From positions 175,683,056 through 175,747,055 of the forward strand of contig OZ018326.1 of NCBI GenBank assembly GCA_963969495.1: DNA of 64,000 nt, written 5' to 3'. Under the pieces are notes generated by a model that ran no database searches, had not been told where the DNA came from, and saw nothing but the letters and a program-made list of their open reading frames with translations. Made by a program: the position numbers and the translations under genes. Positions 34,711-46,177 of this stretch are shown here, one piece after another (position 1 is the first letter of the stretch; each line of letters begins with the position of its first letter). This DNA comes from Ceratothoa steindachneri. Lineage: Eukaryota > Arthropoda > Malacostraca > Isopoda > Cymothoidae.

Positions 34711-35490
34711 TTGAGCTGCCATGCTGATGGGCTGCTACGTCACCTGGTTAGAATAAAAAAAATAGACTCTAATATACATTTTTATTCTAACCACGATAAT
34801 AACCCCAAACAAAGTGTTTTCTCCTTTATGTTTTTGCGTGTCCTTAGAATGCTTTCACCAGAATACCTAAACAAAGAAGTCGATAGAATATATAAAAAAA
34901 GGATAAATTTGTGATACCTTTGGTACTTTCTCGAGAATTGCTATAAGTCCGCCAAGCTTTCTTACTATCAGACTAATATTAATATCCCTAGGACTCAGGC
35001 CAAAAACTTATTAGTTTTACCCTATAACCATATTTTGATTAAATTACCTCGTTTACTTAGGCCTCTGAACATAAATGTTATTTTTAAGTATAAGACTACA
35101 ATTGATCGCATCCTTGTCAAAAATTCCCCCAACCGACCTGCCATTGTTTATTCGATAGGCTGCAACAACTGCCAAAAAGGGCATTATGGACAAACCAGGA
35201 AAGAACTAGATGTCCAGGTCAAGCAACATCAAGCCAATGTACGTAATGAGTGTGAACAATCTGCGTTTTTTCTACATATGTACAATCTTAATCATAGCAC
35301 TATCTGGAACAGTGCCAAACCAGTCATAAAATGCAGTAATTATATTTCGAGAAATATATTGGAATGTATCTCCATTAACGCTTTCCCAAATTTCAACTTT
35401 AGCCCTGGTTTGTTCACGCTAGACCCCATTATCACTACATCCCTAAAATCTCAAAAAGAGTTGTTTCAGGATTTTGTACCCCCTAATTAA
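34711..35490 (+). pseudogene. Penelope-like element, RT end and GIY-YIG endonuclease
   Basis: Two frames in the same register are separated by one stop (34912-34914). The first reads IHFYSNHDNNPKQSVFSF and FLRVLRMLSPEYLNKEVDRI, typical of the post-palm region of Penelope-like RTs. After the stop come NLLVLPYNHILIKLPRLLR and NVIFKYKTTIDRILV. The GIY-YIG endonuclease follows: AIVYSIGCNNCQKGHYGQT with RKELDVQVKQHQ, giving a Y-SIG...HYGQT version of the motif and the following basic helix. The zinc-type cysteines CNNC sit between Y-SIG and YGQT as in other Penelope-like elements. The catalytic RT palm is missing (5' truncation). The 151-codon second part is intact. The terminus includes a hammerhead-like fold and a (TA)n tract. 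Confidence 0.85.
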
Positions 35491-35558
35491 GGTTCAGAGG
35501 TGGGTAGTCTAATCCCCCCTTCCACTATTTAAGTCAATGTATGTTCAGCCACCTGTTC

Positions 35559-35604
35559 ATTCCTTAAACAAGTCTTTAAGAATAAAGACGAAAGCGCTCG
35601 GAAT
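35559..35604 (+). ncRNA. hammerhead-ribozyme-like fold, motif A
   Basis: Stem I ATTCC (35559-35563) pairs with GGAAT (35600-35604). Stem II GTCTTTA (35572-35578) pairs with TAAAGAC (35583-35589). It is followed by GAAA (35590-35593), palindromic GCGC (35594-35597) and TC at the cleavage position. The segment that should read CUGANGA is TTAAACA, so catalysis is unlikely. Hammerhead motifs with minimal palindromic stem III are known from Penelope-like elements. Confidence 0.5.
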
Positions 35605-35632
35605 CGTTTTTCACTTTGTTTTTGGGTGTATC

Positions 35633-35635
<3 letters not shown>

Positions 35636-35687
<52 letters not shown>
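35636..35687. repeat. (TA)n microsatellite at the Penelope-like 3' end
   Basis: 26 TA units directly after the element's tail, which ends GTATCTGCA. Confidence 0.95.
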
Positions 35688-35688
<1 letters not shown>

Positions 35689-35689
<1 letters not shown>

Positions 35690-35757
35690 TTGAAATTCCA
35701 AAGGTAACAAAACCACCGTCAGCCCAAGCACTTTCATTGCTATTTCATCTTCAGGGG
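35689..35757 (-). mobile_element. Penelope-like terminal fragment B with hammerhead-like core
   Basis: On the minus strand: CCC, CTGAAGA (intact core), a poorly paired 12-nt segment in place of stem II, GAAA, GTGC, TT, GGG. It continues toward the shared (TA)n. It is in inverted orientation relative to fragment C, with clear sequence similarity (GAAGATG, GAAAG, CTT, GGCT, CGG). Confidence 0.45.
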
Positions 35758-35791
35758 AAAGTAGAAAGGTATATCATTTGCCTTTGTTCTT

Positions 35792-35886
35792 GCCCGTGAA
35801 GATGTTTTAACAACGAAAGCACTTTGGCTTTCGGTTGTTTTCCTTCCTTGTCACGCATCACGTGTGTGCAATTTGTGATATTTTGG
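35792..35886 (+). mobile_element. Penelope-like terminal fragment C with hammerhead-like core
   Basis: GCC, GTGAAGA (one change from core), TGTTTTAACA hairpin, GAAA, palindrome-like GCAC, then GGC closing stem I (35,792-35,828). The tail again runs into (TA)n. Confidence 0.45.
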
Positions 35887-35918
35887 TATATATATATATA
35901 TATAGAAAAAAAAACTCG

Positions 35919-35991
<73 letters not shown>
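35887..35991. repeat. two (TA)n microsatellites
   Basis: 35,887-35,903 and 35,925-35,991, separated by about 20 bp. They generate artificial Tyr-Ile frames on both strands. Confidence 0.95.
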
Positions 35992-35994
<3 letters not shown>

Positions 35995-38530
35995 ATATTT
36001 TCCCTATTTCTTTGTCAACCATCGATACTAATCTTCATAAAGCAAAGGGAAAGAATAGGTTTAGTGGGATAGATTAAAAGGGAAAAGCGTTACCTCAATA
36101 ATCCTATTCAACCTTATTACCATATTGCGGATCATGTCTCAAAAGCCGGCATGAACAAATTAAACACAAACTAGAATTCTACCCTATTACAACCAAATTG
36201 GGCGATGGTAAAATGGAGAATAAAAACTTTATTTAAACTTCACCATCCTAAAGAGGAAGAAGTTACCATCTTACTTCATAATAAATGGTATTATTAAGAC
36301 TAATTACCTGGTTCTTTTACTGGCAGAGTTACCTTTAGGTGAACAATGTGATTGCCTGGATCATGATGAGCCTGGACAGCGTTGCACTACAGAGGGTCAC
36401 GAGGTCCAGCTCCGGTCGCTACCAGTTAAACCACTTTCAACCCTTAAAATAGATTCTGTCACTGCTACCATCACCATCAGAATTAAATGTTAGTCACCTC
36501 CCTTGACTCTCTGCATGCTTTATAACCCTATAGATATGGATTATTAGGAATCTAAATAATTATAAGGATTCCCATATTATGCCTGATCCACAAAGGTCCT
36601 GAGTTTGGAACTATTACGGGTTCTTGAGAATCGCGTTCGCTAGAGATCCTTAGTATCTCAATTGAGGTCGCGTAGGGAGATACTTATTTGGTATACTCCG
36701 CACAGTTTCATATTTCCTAACTTCGCTACTTTTCTTCACATCTTAATACAATCAGTTAGAAATGGCCTTAATAGTTTGACTAACAATTCAATAACTACGA
36801 TATTCCGGTGTCTATAAACATTCCATACTTTATATTTCTCCTTTGTTGTTGAAGTACTGAACCGTTTAGATTTACTGCGTGGCAGATTCATAACATTTAA
36901 TTTAGATTCTTGTATTGTGTCCAAACATTTTGGTTTACTTTACTATTTTTTATAGGAACCTTAAAACCACCCTAAGCAATTTGTATTTTAGAAAGGTTGG
37001 AGGAAAAAGTACATAATGAAAATGAATGTAGATTGAAATGAAAGTATATGGAAGGTAGATAGAGGAGTCTAGAGAATAGATTGAAATGCGAGGAAGCTGT
37101 ATAATACTTACAACTTTCCGGAACTTTTCAGTCATGTGCCTCCAAAGAACATCCATTTACATCACAAAATTTAAAGCTCTTCGGTCTCTTTAGGGAATCA
37201 GCAGAGAACCGACAGAATTCAAATCTGTGTTAGTTCTATCATCATTTACTGATTCTTTTGAAAGATGAAGCTCCCCAAATACATAGTGTGGCTTAAATCT
37301 GGCTCTTGCTATAAGTTACTTAATCATGCATATTTTTCTAATATGCATTCTTCCATTTTATTGTGTTTGAGAAAAATAAATGTCTGTATCAATGTGTTCT
37401 TCATTACTGGTAGAAGTGTATGTACGAGTATAAATTCAAAACTTTATTAGCTCCTCTATAATTAAAAAAATGGGATAAGTATCAATGTTTCACTTTCTTC
37501 CAGGATTTACTTGAAAATAAAAAGAGTACTCGTCCCTACTCATATAAAATAGAGTACTTTGCCACATTTTATGCATCACTCTTTATTAAAAGAATAGAGA
37601 ATTTAGATTTGAATATAAGTGTTATATTCAAGTATTATGGGAGTGTTTAATCACTTCTCTGATTAAATTTGAGTTAAAAATTACTACATTCCATACCGAA
37701 TCATCTGAAAGATGCAAAACCTCATTTATAAAGCAAAAATTAAATATGGCCTTGTTGCGCTACATTGGCAACGTGAGTTTGCTTGTCTTAGGAATCAATC
37801 CTTCCTTAAGCTGCTGGGTTGGAGCTAGATTTACCCAATACCTATTTAGATATTTTCTTTTAAATATACAAGGGGGATAAAAAAAATGCGCTTTAAATTT
37901 AATTCATTATAATTAAAAAAGTATTTGTAATATTTAATTTGTGCAAACGTGGTTTTACTTATTAAATACCTATTTATAAATTGTAAAGCTGCATTGATGT
38001 AAGTGAAGCTAACCAAAACTACGTTTGCGTAAGGTAAGACAATTAATGAAAAACTTCGTAGTTACTAGCCGATGAGTTAGCTAGCCATGATAACAAGTTT
38101 ATTTACATAAAGAATTGAAATATAACCCCATGCAATGGCCACTATGCACTTAAACTGAAGGACAAATAATAAGCTTTGTTACAAGCTTGCTAAACACTAA
38201 AAAAATTACAAAGTTACAAGATTTACTTAGGTTATGTTATAATAATAGTCAGTTTCTAACTCAATCTACTATTTGGAACAATGTTAAGATATGCGGACAA
38301 AGCAGAGGGGAGTAGTAGAAATTTAAACACAGGTAAATCTGTTCAAGGTAAGAGTATAAGAATCGAAAAATGAGGTAATTTTTTAGAAGATAACTTTTTT
38401 AAAATTCAAATTTACCTGCCATAAGAAATTGAATGAAAATGTCAAAATCAGGATTTAAACTTATTGTTAACATTCTCAAAATGACATCCTCATTAGATGC
38501 TTTGCAGCATGAGCTCATCTTTACCAATTG
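35992..38530. other. AT-rich stretch, nothing recognised
   Basis: Short frames at 36736-36924, 36950-37156 and 37265-37450 have no domain or context. Confidence 0.55.
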
Positions 38531-38539
38531 CCCTCGGCA

Positions 38540-38760
38540 ATATGAGATTTGTCAAATGGCTTCTCAATCAACATGTTCGTTTTTTGGAGAATGTTGTGAT
38601 CGGTGACGAGTCATATTTTTTTTAGTGATGAAAATGTGAATAAGCATAATGTTGAATACTAGGTCCGTTTGAAGGAAGTACTTGAAGTCAACGTCACATT
38701 ATAATATCGATCCCACATGCTTTGAGAATATGTATTTTGGGGAAACAACTGACCACTCAC
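38540..38760 (+). pseudogene. Tc1/mariner-like transposase fragment
   Basis: The plus strand across frames reads FVKWLLNQHVRFLENVVIGD with ESYFF, then SDENVNKHNVEY. This corresponds to the segment around the first catalytic aspartate (SDE-xHFxxxGxVNxxNxRYW) of the transposase type whose N-terminal half lies at 4,335-4,914. Stops interrupt it and no ends were found. Confidence 0.45.
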
Positions 38761-39970
38761 TCAACCTGAGATTTCACTAGATGCATGCCAACACAATAAT
38801 AGACATTTACGTATTTTGTATTTCTTTACCAGTGTGTTTGCCTTTCTAACAATCACTTTTCGTCCCTGACCCGTGTCGACTAGAGGAAGAATTGCTAATA
38901 AAGCAATACGATCACCTAGTTTATAGTTTAAATAAATAGCTATGGAACTTACTGCCCCCAAATGCTGTCCTACTAAGTAAAATTCCGCTGCTACCATAGT
39001 AAAAAAAATATAAAAAATGATTATGGAATATTAAAATGTGGATTAACATTGGTACCAACTCTTGAAGAAACTGATTTCTGATATGTTAATTAGAATTGCT
39101 CGAAATTGCTTATCGACTTGATGAATTTTTGCCCTGAAGTGCCCATAAAGATTGTTTGAACCAAAAGGAACACCAAACCTTGCTACTGAAACAAAATATA
39201 TGTTCTAGTAAGTACACGAAACAAAATAGAAAATTAGCTTTGTAATTTACGGGAAAAATTCAGATTGTTTTGGTAATCTATGCGGATAGATTATGACACC
39301 AGTATCTGCTATTTTTAACTGAAACATAGTTATTCACATTGTGGTAACCATGAGCCTTTGAAAAATTTCGAAAAAAACTAAATCATTTTTATCGAAAAGT
39401 CCGAACTAAAACATCCTAAATTTTACAAGTGTAGACAGAAGAAATAAGTAGATAAATTTGAAAAGAGAGAGTACATTATTAATACTTTTTGTGCTGCCAC
39501 TCACCTAAGCAAAGCATAAATATTTTATGAAGTTACAGCAAGAGATGTATGAGACCATGTTTGGAGTATGATATTCAGAAATTCTGGACGAGTTCGCTAA
39601 ATTCTATTCTATATTTCTCCTCACCCATATTTTATTAACTTCCTCTCTTGCTTTAGCTAATTCATCTGATGGTTTATGAGGTTGTCAATGACATAATCAC
39701 GAAACTATATTAGGAGGTAAACTTTTGGTGAGCTTATGTTATGATAATAAAAGTTTGGCTTGTGTAGGATATATTGCGAATATGAGTTAAGATTTACGGT
39801 CATAGACTATAGCTAATTCAAGAAATGTTTGCTATTCAGGCTTGCCAGGGAGAAGGTTGTTTTCTTCTTCAGTATCCTCCTTTCCCTTAAAATAAACAAA
39901 TACAGAGGTGAAGGCACAAACTTTTACTGGCTATAGTTTGTCGGTAATCTGAGATCTTCTGTTTTTTTTC
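38761..39970. other. AT-rich stretch, nothing recognised
   Basis: The frame at 38761-38997 (minus, 78 codons) is unsupported. Confidence 0.55.
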
Positions 39971-39972
39971 AG

Positions 39973-40279
39973 AATATCACGAGTGAAGAGATGTATGGAA
40001 GCATTTCACTGCAGTAAAAAAATGAAAAATGTTTATCTATGTAAGCATTGTTCAGCGCAGTATACTAAAAATGCCACAGGAAGCCAACCTGATTCTAAGG
40101 TTGAGTATGCATCAGCAGCTGAGCAAAAAATCGAAAGCTTACAATTAGCAAATTCTGATCAATCTAGCACTTCAGTATTTAGTAATTATCAAGGAAATAA
40201 CAAAGGATTCTTTAACAGAATGAACATTAATGAAAAAAAAATTTGTATGAAAGTATATTTGGAAGAATTTGACCCTTGA
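39973..40279 (+). CDS. BED-finger/hAT-like N-terminal exon, truncated
   Basis: A strong acceptor, GTTTTTTTTCAG (ending 39,972), opens a frame of about 100 codons. It contains HCSKKMKNVYLCKHCSAQYT with KNATG, resembling a BED-type zinc finger of arthropod hAT-like proteins (C..C spacing and KNAT). A Ser/Gln-rich linker follows, then FFNRMNINEKKI, similar to the FxDRMxxxEQ block that precedes the hAT catalytic region. The frame stops at 40,279, where GC-richer LTR sequence begins, so the LTR element probably interrupted it. The second finger histidine is not obvious. The ATG is unknown because an upstream exon would supply it. Confidence 0.4.
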
Positions 40280-41270
40280 GGTCCATCTCGGACCCTTAGA
40301 GATACAGATGTCTTTAGCCTCGAAACAAAGAGCGTGAGAAACGAAGTTTAAAGAGGTTAAAATCGGGTCAATGCGGCTTTATTAAGAGCAGCGCTGTATT
40401 TATTCAAGGAGACCTATCCCCTGCGCTTGAGGCTATTTCATCTTTCAATCCCTACCCTCGAAGCGAGAAATAAATCGAAAGCATATTCCAAGGCCTCTTT
40501 ATCTATAATTCCTCGGCTGGAAGCCGGCCCTCTTTCGAGCCCCATGTTTGTCTAAGGAGAGCGCACCATGGCCAGAGGCAATTTCTCTGCCTCGTCAACC
40601 CCTATTTAACCGAAGGTTTGAGTAGATCGATTCAGTACTCACTCGCCCTACAGACGAAGACAGGTCAGGATTCTCGATTCGGCTCCCTCCTTGATATATT
40701 TTGAGCACCCAAGGCTAGAACTCCTCCACCTGTTAGACTCTGCTCCAGACAATTGGCAAGCTCCTACAACGGCCGTTCTTTCGGAGATTCGCGCAAGTAC
40801 TCCCTCAACAAGAACTATTATGTAAAACCTGTTCATTTTGCAATTCTCACCTTGCCGAATTGCTTTACCCCATGACGCATCAAGCTTCCGTATTACAAGC
40901 CACCGTTGCCCATGGGTATTATTATAAGCCGGTCATACAATATCAAAATCTTTGTTTATATTTCGGCTTAACGTAGCCTCGTTTTAGAGGCTCTGATCCG
41001 AGTCAGGTCAATAACCCTCTATCATCCCTTTGTCGTATCCCCTTCGACCAACAGCCGAGTGTCATTTTTCATATGACCAAATATTTTTATTTAGACCTAC
41101 TTTTGTAAATATTTAATATTTCCTTTTATGTTATTCAATATTATTGTAGTCATACTCTTTAATTAACTTGAACTTTACTCAGCCGTAACTAAGTCTTTAA
41201 GCTTAATCTGAGTCTCACTTACTTTGATCTTTTATACCCACGTGGTGGTGGGGATGATTTTATCCCCGCA
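40280..41270 (+). mobile_element. LTR-like unit ahead of the Gmr1-like gag (probable 5' LTR)
   Basis: A GC-rich part with a TATTTAA box (40,603-40,609) and a structured segment to about 41,000, then an AT-rich tail. A GGGGATGATTTTATCCCC hairpin lies at 41,250-41,267. Position about 500 bp upstream of the gag start supports a 5' LTR plus leader, but I could not find a matching 3' LTR after 49,735. Confidence 0.45.
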
Positions 41271-41772
41271 ATCATTATCTCATCCCGCCAACTGGCCGGC
41301 AAGCCGGTCAATGTATATGTATATATAGATAGATATAATTACTCTACAACGATAAATATAGTAATTATAGCTATTTTATAAAAATTGGTATCAGTTTTAG
41401 CAAGGTTTTAAAAGGTCTTTAAAGAGGTCTTTTAAAAAGTTCCTTCTATTTCGTTGTATTTTCCTAAGGCTGACTATCGTCCAAGTTATTTGGTCAAATT
41501 GTTGGAAACTGAGCATCTCTTTAATAATTTTAATCCCCAATCGGGTTCTTAACTTTTTTTTAGCCCTTCTTAACACGTGAAGGTTCAATTTTGATTAGAG
41601 TGCATTTTTTGTAGTTTGGGATATATTTAGTAGAGCAAGGGTCACGAATTTAATTGAGGCATATTCTTTTCGTGTTCGTATTTCGCGTTAATCCAGGTCT
41701 TTAACTCCGTCGCGTGCTTGCGGTCAATTGAACTTCCTTTCTGGTGATAGAAAATCCATAATTGCGCACAAG

Positions 41773-42551
41773 ATGTCGTTCTTCGAAAAATTTAAATTAC
41801 AAGGAGAATCCCTTGGCCTAAAAGGAACAAGATCTTCCCTTTTATAAACAAGAATAAAAAAGGAAGGAGAGAGCCGAGAGAAGAGCATAGGATGAAGAAG
41901 AGAGAAAGAGAGAGAGAGCTGTGAGTAGAGCTCAAGAAGAAAGAACCGAAATGAGAGAACAAAATTAAAGAGATTGAAGAGGGAGAGAGAGTCCAACAGT
42001 ACGAACTGGAACTAAATCGCGCACGGTTTGAGAAACTGTCGATTAAATAGCATACGGAAACCCTCTAGATCGCGTTAGTCAATCACCCCATATGCAAGGA
42101 AGGTGAGGACTTCGGATCTTACCTCACCCACTTCGAGAAGATCTTCGAAGTCAATCATTTGGACATGGAGGCACACGGTGTCGCCAAACTCCTCCCCTTT
42201 CTCAGTTCCAAGCTCCGTGACATTTTCATTTCTCTTCCATTGGAAGCGAAGATTGACTATTCCTCCCTCAAATCTGATCTTTTGGCGTTTTATAACGACC
42301 CCTGTTTTTTATCTTTCTAAATTTCGTCATGTTCAAGTTCCTACAAATCAGAAGGTCCGTCAGTTCCATCAGTTTGGTTATACCATGCAGCAAAATTTTA
42401 ATTTTTGATTGGACGCTTCCAAGATCGCCCATAATTCTAAGTCCTTAGTGGATTTTGTTCTAGAGGAGCAGTTAGTGGCCTATCTGCATTCAGAAATCCG
42501 CTCATTCGTGAAGGACCGTAGCTGCTACACCTTTAAAGAATGTATTTTTAG
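41773..42551 (+). pseudogene. Gmr1-like (SCAN-type) Gag, first part
   Basis: ATG at 41773 gives MSFFEKFKLQGESLGLKG, then a highly charged K/E/R segment (41,860-42,000). The opposite strand of that segment yields a misleading F/L-rich frame. Next comes GEDFGSYLTHFEKIF and AHGVAKLLPFLSSKL, a SCAN-like capsid block, in one frame. After a shift follow RHVQVPTNQKVRQF, VDFVLEEQLVAYLHSEIRSF and SCYTFKECIF. The frame is cut at 42,551 by the nested LTR element and resumes at 47,760. Several stops are present in addition to the insertion. This Gag type goes with Gmr1-like Ty3/gypsy relatives. Confidence 0.65.
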
Positions 42552-44171
42552 AAATATACATTTAGATCGTGATATACTTTTTTTTTAAGTATACTTTTGT
42601 CTAAGAATGCTATTTTTTGTTGTCTTTAGGGAAGAGCCGCGTCGAACACGTAAGGATATTGAGAAACGCAGAGGAAATATCCCCAAATAAACATATATTT
42701 TAAATGTAACAATTAACTATGACAAAAAAAGTAAACAGATTTATATCCTCCTACTAAGCTAACCGCGACCAAACCTGTTGGCAACTGGGCCTATTGCACT
42801 ATCTCTAAAGGACATAAATAAACAAATAGGCTGTACGTAAATACACAAATTCCCGATTAGTTATTTCATCTTACCCCTTTTAAATAGCGATAAAAATTAG
42901 ATTAAATTCCTCTCTTATACTAGTAAATATGACAGGAGTTCACGAACAATTTTTTCTACTCCTGTTAAATCGTGAAACGTAATAAACTCATACTATTGCA
43001 ATATGAATATAAATGTTCTTTCTAACTTACTTGATTAAAGGGATCGGGGGTTGCCGGAGGTGGCTGGAGGGCTTTTCTCGCTCTTCGGAGAGTGGAATTG
43101 GCCGATGTTAGAATTTCGTCAAAATGGAATGGAGGTAGAGAGGGTTGGAGAGGTTAACTTATTATTGTGACTTTGCCTCCGCTTACGTTAAGAAAACGGA
43201 GAGAGTTACGGGGCTTCTCGCTTAAAGAGTCCTCTTTTGGATAATCTTAAAGGCTCTTTGTATCTTATTCTTTAAGCCGGGTGTCCAACTAATTTAGGGG
43301 TATACGAGAAGATTTCTACCGAAATTAATAAAGGGAACCTCTTTGGGGCTTGGTTTTTCTCATCTCACTCTTACGGAGCTTGAGCTGTGAGAGTCACTCG
43401 AGTGTGAGCGAGGTTTTTTTTTCCAGTCAGAATTCTTCTGAGACTGTAAAAGATTCTTCGGTATGGCACCAATACAAAACTTGAAGATTTAGCACTGGGG
43501 ACGAAGGATCGATCTTCTAAATCTGATCCTTTAACGTCTCTCCTCGAATAATCTTGACTAGCTGAAGGATCGATCTTCACGAAATGATCCTATGTCATTC
43601 TCAACGAATAATCTTGACTAGCTGAAAGATCGATCTTCACGAACTGATCCGTTGTCGTTCTCACCAAATAAAACTTTTTTCTCGTACCATCAGAGGCTTA
43701 TTTATAGGCAGACTACCACTCCATTTAAGGGGAAAGGGGCGAGGCCGCAGAGGGGAGCGCGAGTGGTGAGGTTGCATCTTGGAGAGCGAGGAGTGAAGAG
43801 GTTGGCAATGAGGTGCCCAAGTCGACCTGTTAACTAGAGAGCCCCCCCCCCAACCGCCATCCTGCTTGGCTTGCCTTTTGCTTGGCACCGCTTTTTGGTG
43901 ATATAACCATGGGCCTACGGATCTCGTAGGTAATTAGATCTTTTGAGCGTCGTTTAAGGGCCTTTGGTTGTTTCTTTAACACAGATGATCGCTCCAACTA
44001 CCTATGCGGCGGGGAAATCAAACAGGGTAGGCAGTTACTGTTATTCACCAGCCACCGTTCCCACGAGTCTCCCCATGGGGCTCGCCTCTCCGGCTTTCTC
44101 CACAAGAGGGAGGTCACTTTAATGTATAAGTCCGTCTGGCCTTCCGGAAGCTTTATATTGCCATTCCTCTA
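42552..44171 (-). repeat. 3' LTR of the nested element
   Basis: Aligned over its length with 46,178-47,759. A TATA box lies near 43,700 on the minus strand. Three 60-bp tandem units lie at 43,485-43,664, each with an AAGATCGATCTT-type palindrome; the partner LTR has only two. The frames at 43371-43580, 43652-43837 and 43661-43888 are non-coding LTR sequence. Confidence 0.8.
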
Positions 44172-44689
44172 CCGTTACCTCCCTCCTAAAGATATTACTG
44201 GGGGTTATTCCTGTCCGACAATTACAATAATATACATAGATAACTTACTGAACACTATATTATACAATAACATCGCGTTCACTCTGGAATGTCTCGATAA
44301 CGTTTCACCTGTTCTTACATCAATGCCTATATTAATGTTCCAACTTACGATATTCTTATCTGCAACGAGGGGATCACTCGTTCCTTCATAACTACAATTC
44401 TAACGATTACTATTAACTTGACACTTACTATAAAACAATAGGCGGCATGCTCCTTAATCGTCGATAGGTTTCCGACTTAACGATTCGGTCATACAATTGT
44501 TGGACCCTTTTATATACGTAATATTAAAATGGTGCGCTAATACCATTACTTAGCTACGTCTGAGTCAGCCGTTCGGGTTATTGAGTCACCCAAGTATGTC
44601 GCTATATGGTAGTCATATTTCAATCTACTCGAATTACCCTTCTTATAATACTTGACTAAGTTTAAACTGAACCTTATGCCTAGCGCGTC

Positions 44690-45001
44690 CTATTGCAGTG
44701 GGGCATAATTGATGGGAACGAAGAACCCATAGTCCTCCTTTAACAAAGTACCTTGGGAGATAGAGTTTGGGTTCGATCTAATTTGTTCGGAAATAATTTT
44801 TCTTACTGGGGCCTGTTTCAGTGGGGAATAATTGTTGGGAGCATGAATCCCATAATCCTTCTTTATCAATGTACACTGGAAGATCAAGTCTGGGTTCGCT
44901 CCCACGGGTTCGGTGAACAGTTTCGCTAAGAGATAGTTAATGGGCGTGGTTCTCACGGCGAACTGAGTTTTTAATGTTAACTCCGTGGCCATTCCGTTCA
45001 T
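44690..45001 (-). pseudogene. open frame with 41-residue internal duplication, unknown
   Basis: Inside the nested element, 103 codons on the minus strand. A 123-bp DNA unit repeats at 44,697 and 44,820, giving paired segments such as KKDYGIHAPNNYSPL and KEDYGFFVPINYAPL. No domain is recognised. It lies downstream of the Gag N-terminal part and could be a Gag or accessory remnant. Confidence 0.35.
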
Positions 45002-45329
45002 GGTGGAGACTACTAGGGGTAGGGGGTACTCATAATCCGCGTCTAACCTTTAAATCGGTTTACATGGGTGTACCACCTTGACACTTCTATCTTCCTTTAT
45101 TGTCACCACATTTAGCTGGTTTCTACTTGTAGGTACTTTCGTAGGTACTCCTGCTGGTACCTCATCCCTACTTACTTCTTCTTCCATCGTTACCCCCTAT
45201 GGCTAGGAATTCATAGATCCTTTCCTTGGTCCAAGCCTACTAAATCTTCCTCGACCTCCATCTGGTTCTCGATAGATTCACTTTCGAGTGGCAGCATTCT
45301 TTCTTTTTCTTATCTCTCTTCTCTTTCGG

Positions 45330-45890
45330 CTTGAACAAGTTTTCTTTCTCTTGGTATTCTTCTTTCATCTACTTTTTTCTTATCATTATATTTCTCTCTT
45401 TTCATTCTTTTTCGCTCTTCATTCTTCTTTCCTTAGCTTCTCTTTCCGGTTTCGCTAGATCACTTTCCCGGCGGCTTCCTCTTTCTTCATCTTCTAACTT
45501 TATCTATATTTTTTTTCATCATATTCTCTTTTCATCTTTATTTTCCTTTCTTTATCTTTCCTTTTCCTCCTTATTCTTAATTCATCTGCTTCTGTTTTCA
45601 ACATTATTATTCTCTCGTTTGTTTTACTTCCTCTCTGTATTTTTCTTCCTTCTACTTTTGTTTTCCGCTGTATTCTTTCTTCTTCTAATTTTCAGTCCAT
45701 CCGTATCTTTATTTCTTCATCTTCTCTTTTCCACTCTCTTCTTTTTACTTACATTAATCTAACAAACTGTATTATTTCTTCTACTTCTTCTGTTTTTATT
45801 CTCATCCGTATCTTTTCCTTCAAGTCCCAGAATTTGGGATTGTTGGTAAAATCTTTCGACCGGATCCATTTTGTGTTTGTCCTTTGATTT
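45330..45890 (-). pseudogene. nested element Gag N-terminus and charged coiled segment
   Basis: The minus strand from about 45,872 reads MDPVERFYQQSQILGLEGKD, similar in character to the start of the host element's Gag (GESLGLKG). It is followed by about 400 bp of purine-rich DNA encoding K/E/R-rich coil in broken frames. The 143-codon plus frame at 45331-45762 (F/L/S-rich) is its antisense shadow, not a membrane protein. The capsid part is missing. Confidence 0.5.
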
Positions 45891-46177
45891 TTCCTTGTGG
45901 TACTCTCAGTTATTTATGCCGCCACTCACCAGGTAGCGCGCAGCCTAGCTTACCCTTAATCCCACTACTATGCTGATTGCAATACCACTCCGACAAGAAA
46001 TTTACCACTTGGCCTAACAATTACCTACAGATTGTTTCAACCCCTAACTTTACCAATTTTCCTCTCGTCAATTATTCCATTATTGCTGGTATTCCTTTTA
46101 CGTGTTGGCTCTCCCTTAATTAGACGCTGGCGGGTTCTTTCTAATAAAAACCTACCGACCTGAAACCACTTTTGTCG

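Noticed and set aside
41724..41996. 90-codon F/L/S-rich minus frame
   Set aside because: Antisense shadow of the charged segment of the Gmr1-like Gag.
45331..45762. 143-codon hydrophobic, membrane-protein-like frame on the plus strand
   Set aside because: It is the complement of a purine-rich stretch encoding a charged coiled Gag segment on the minus strand; composition alone explains it.
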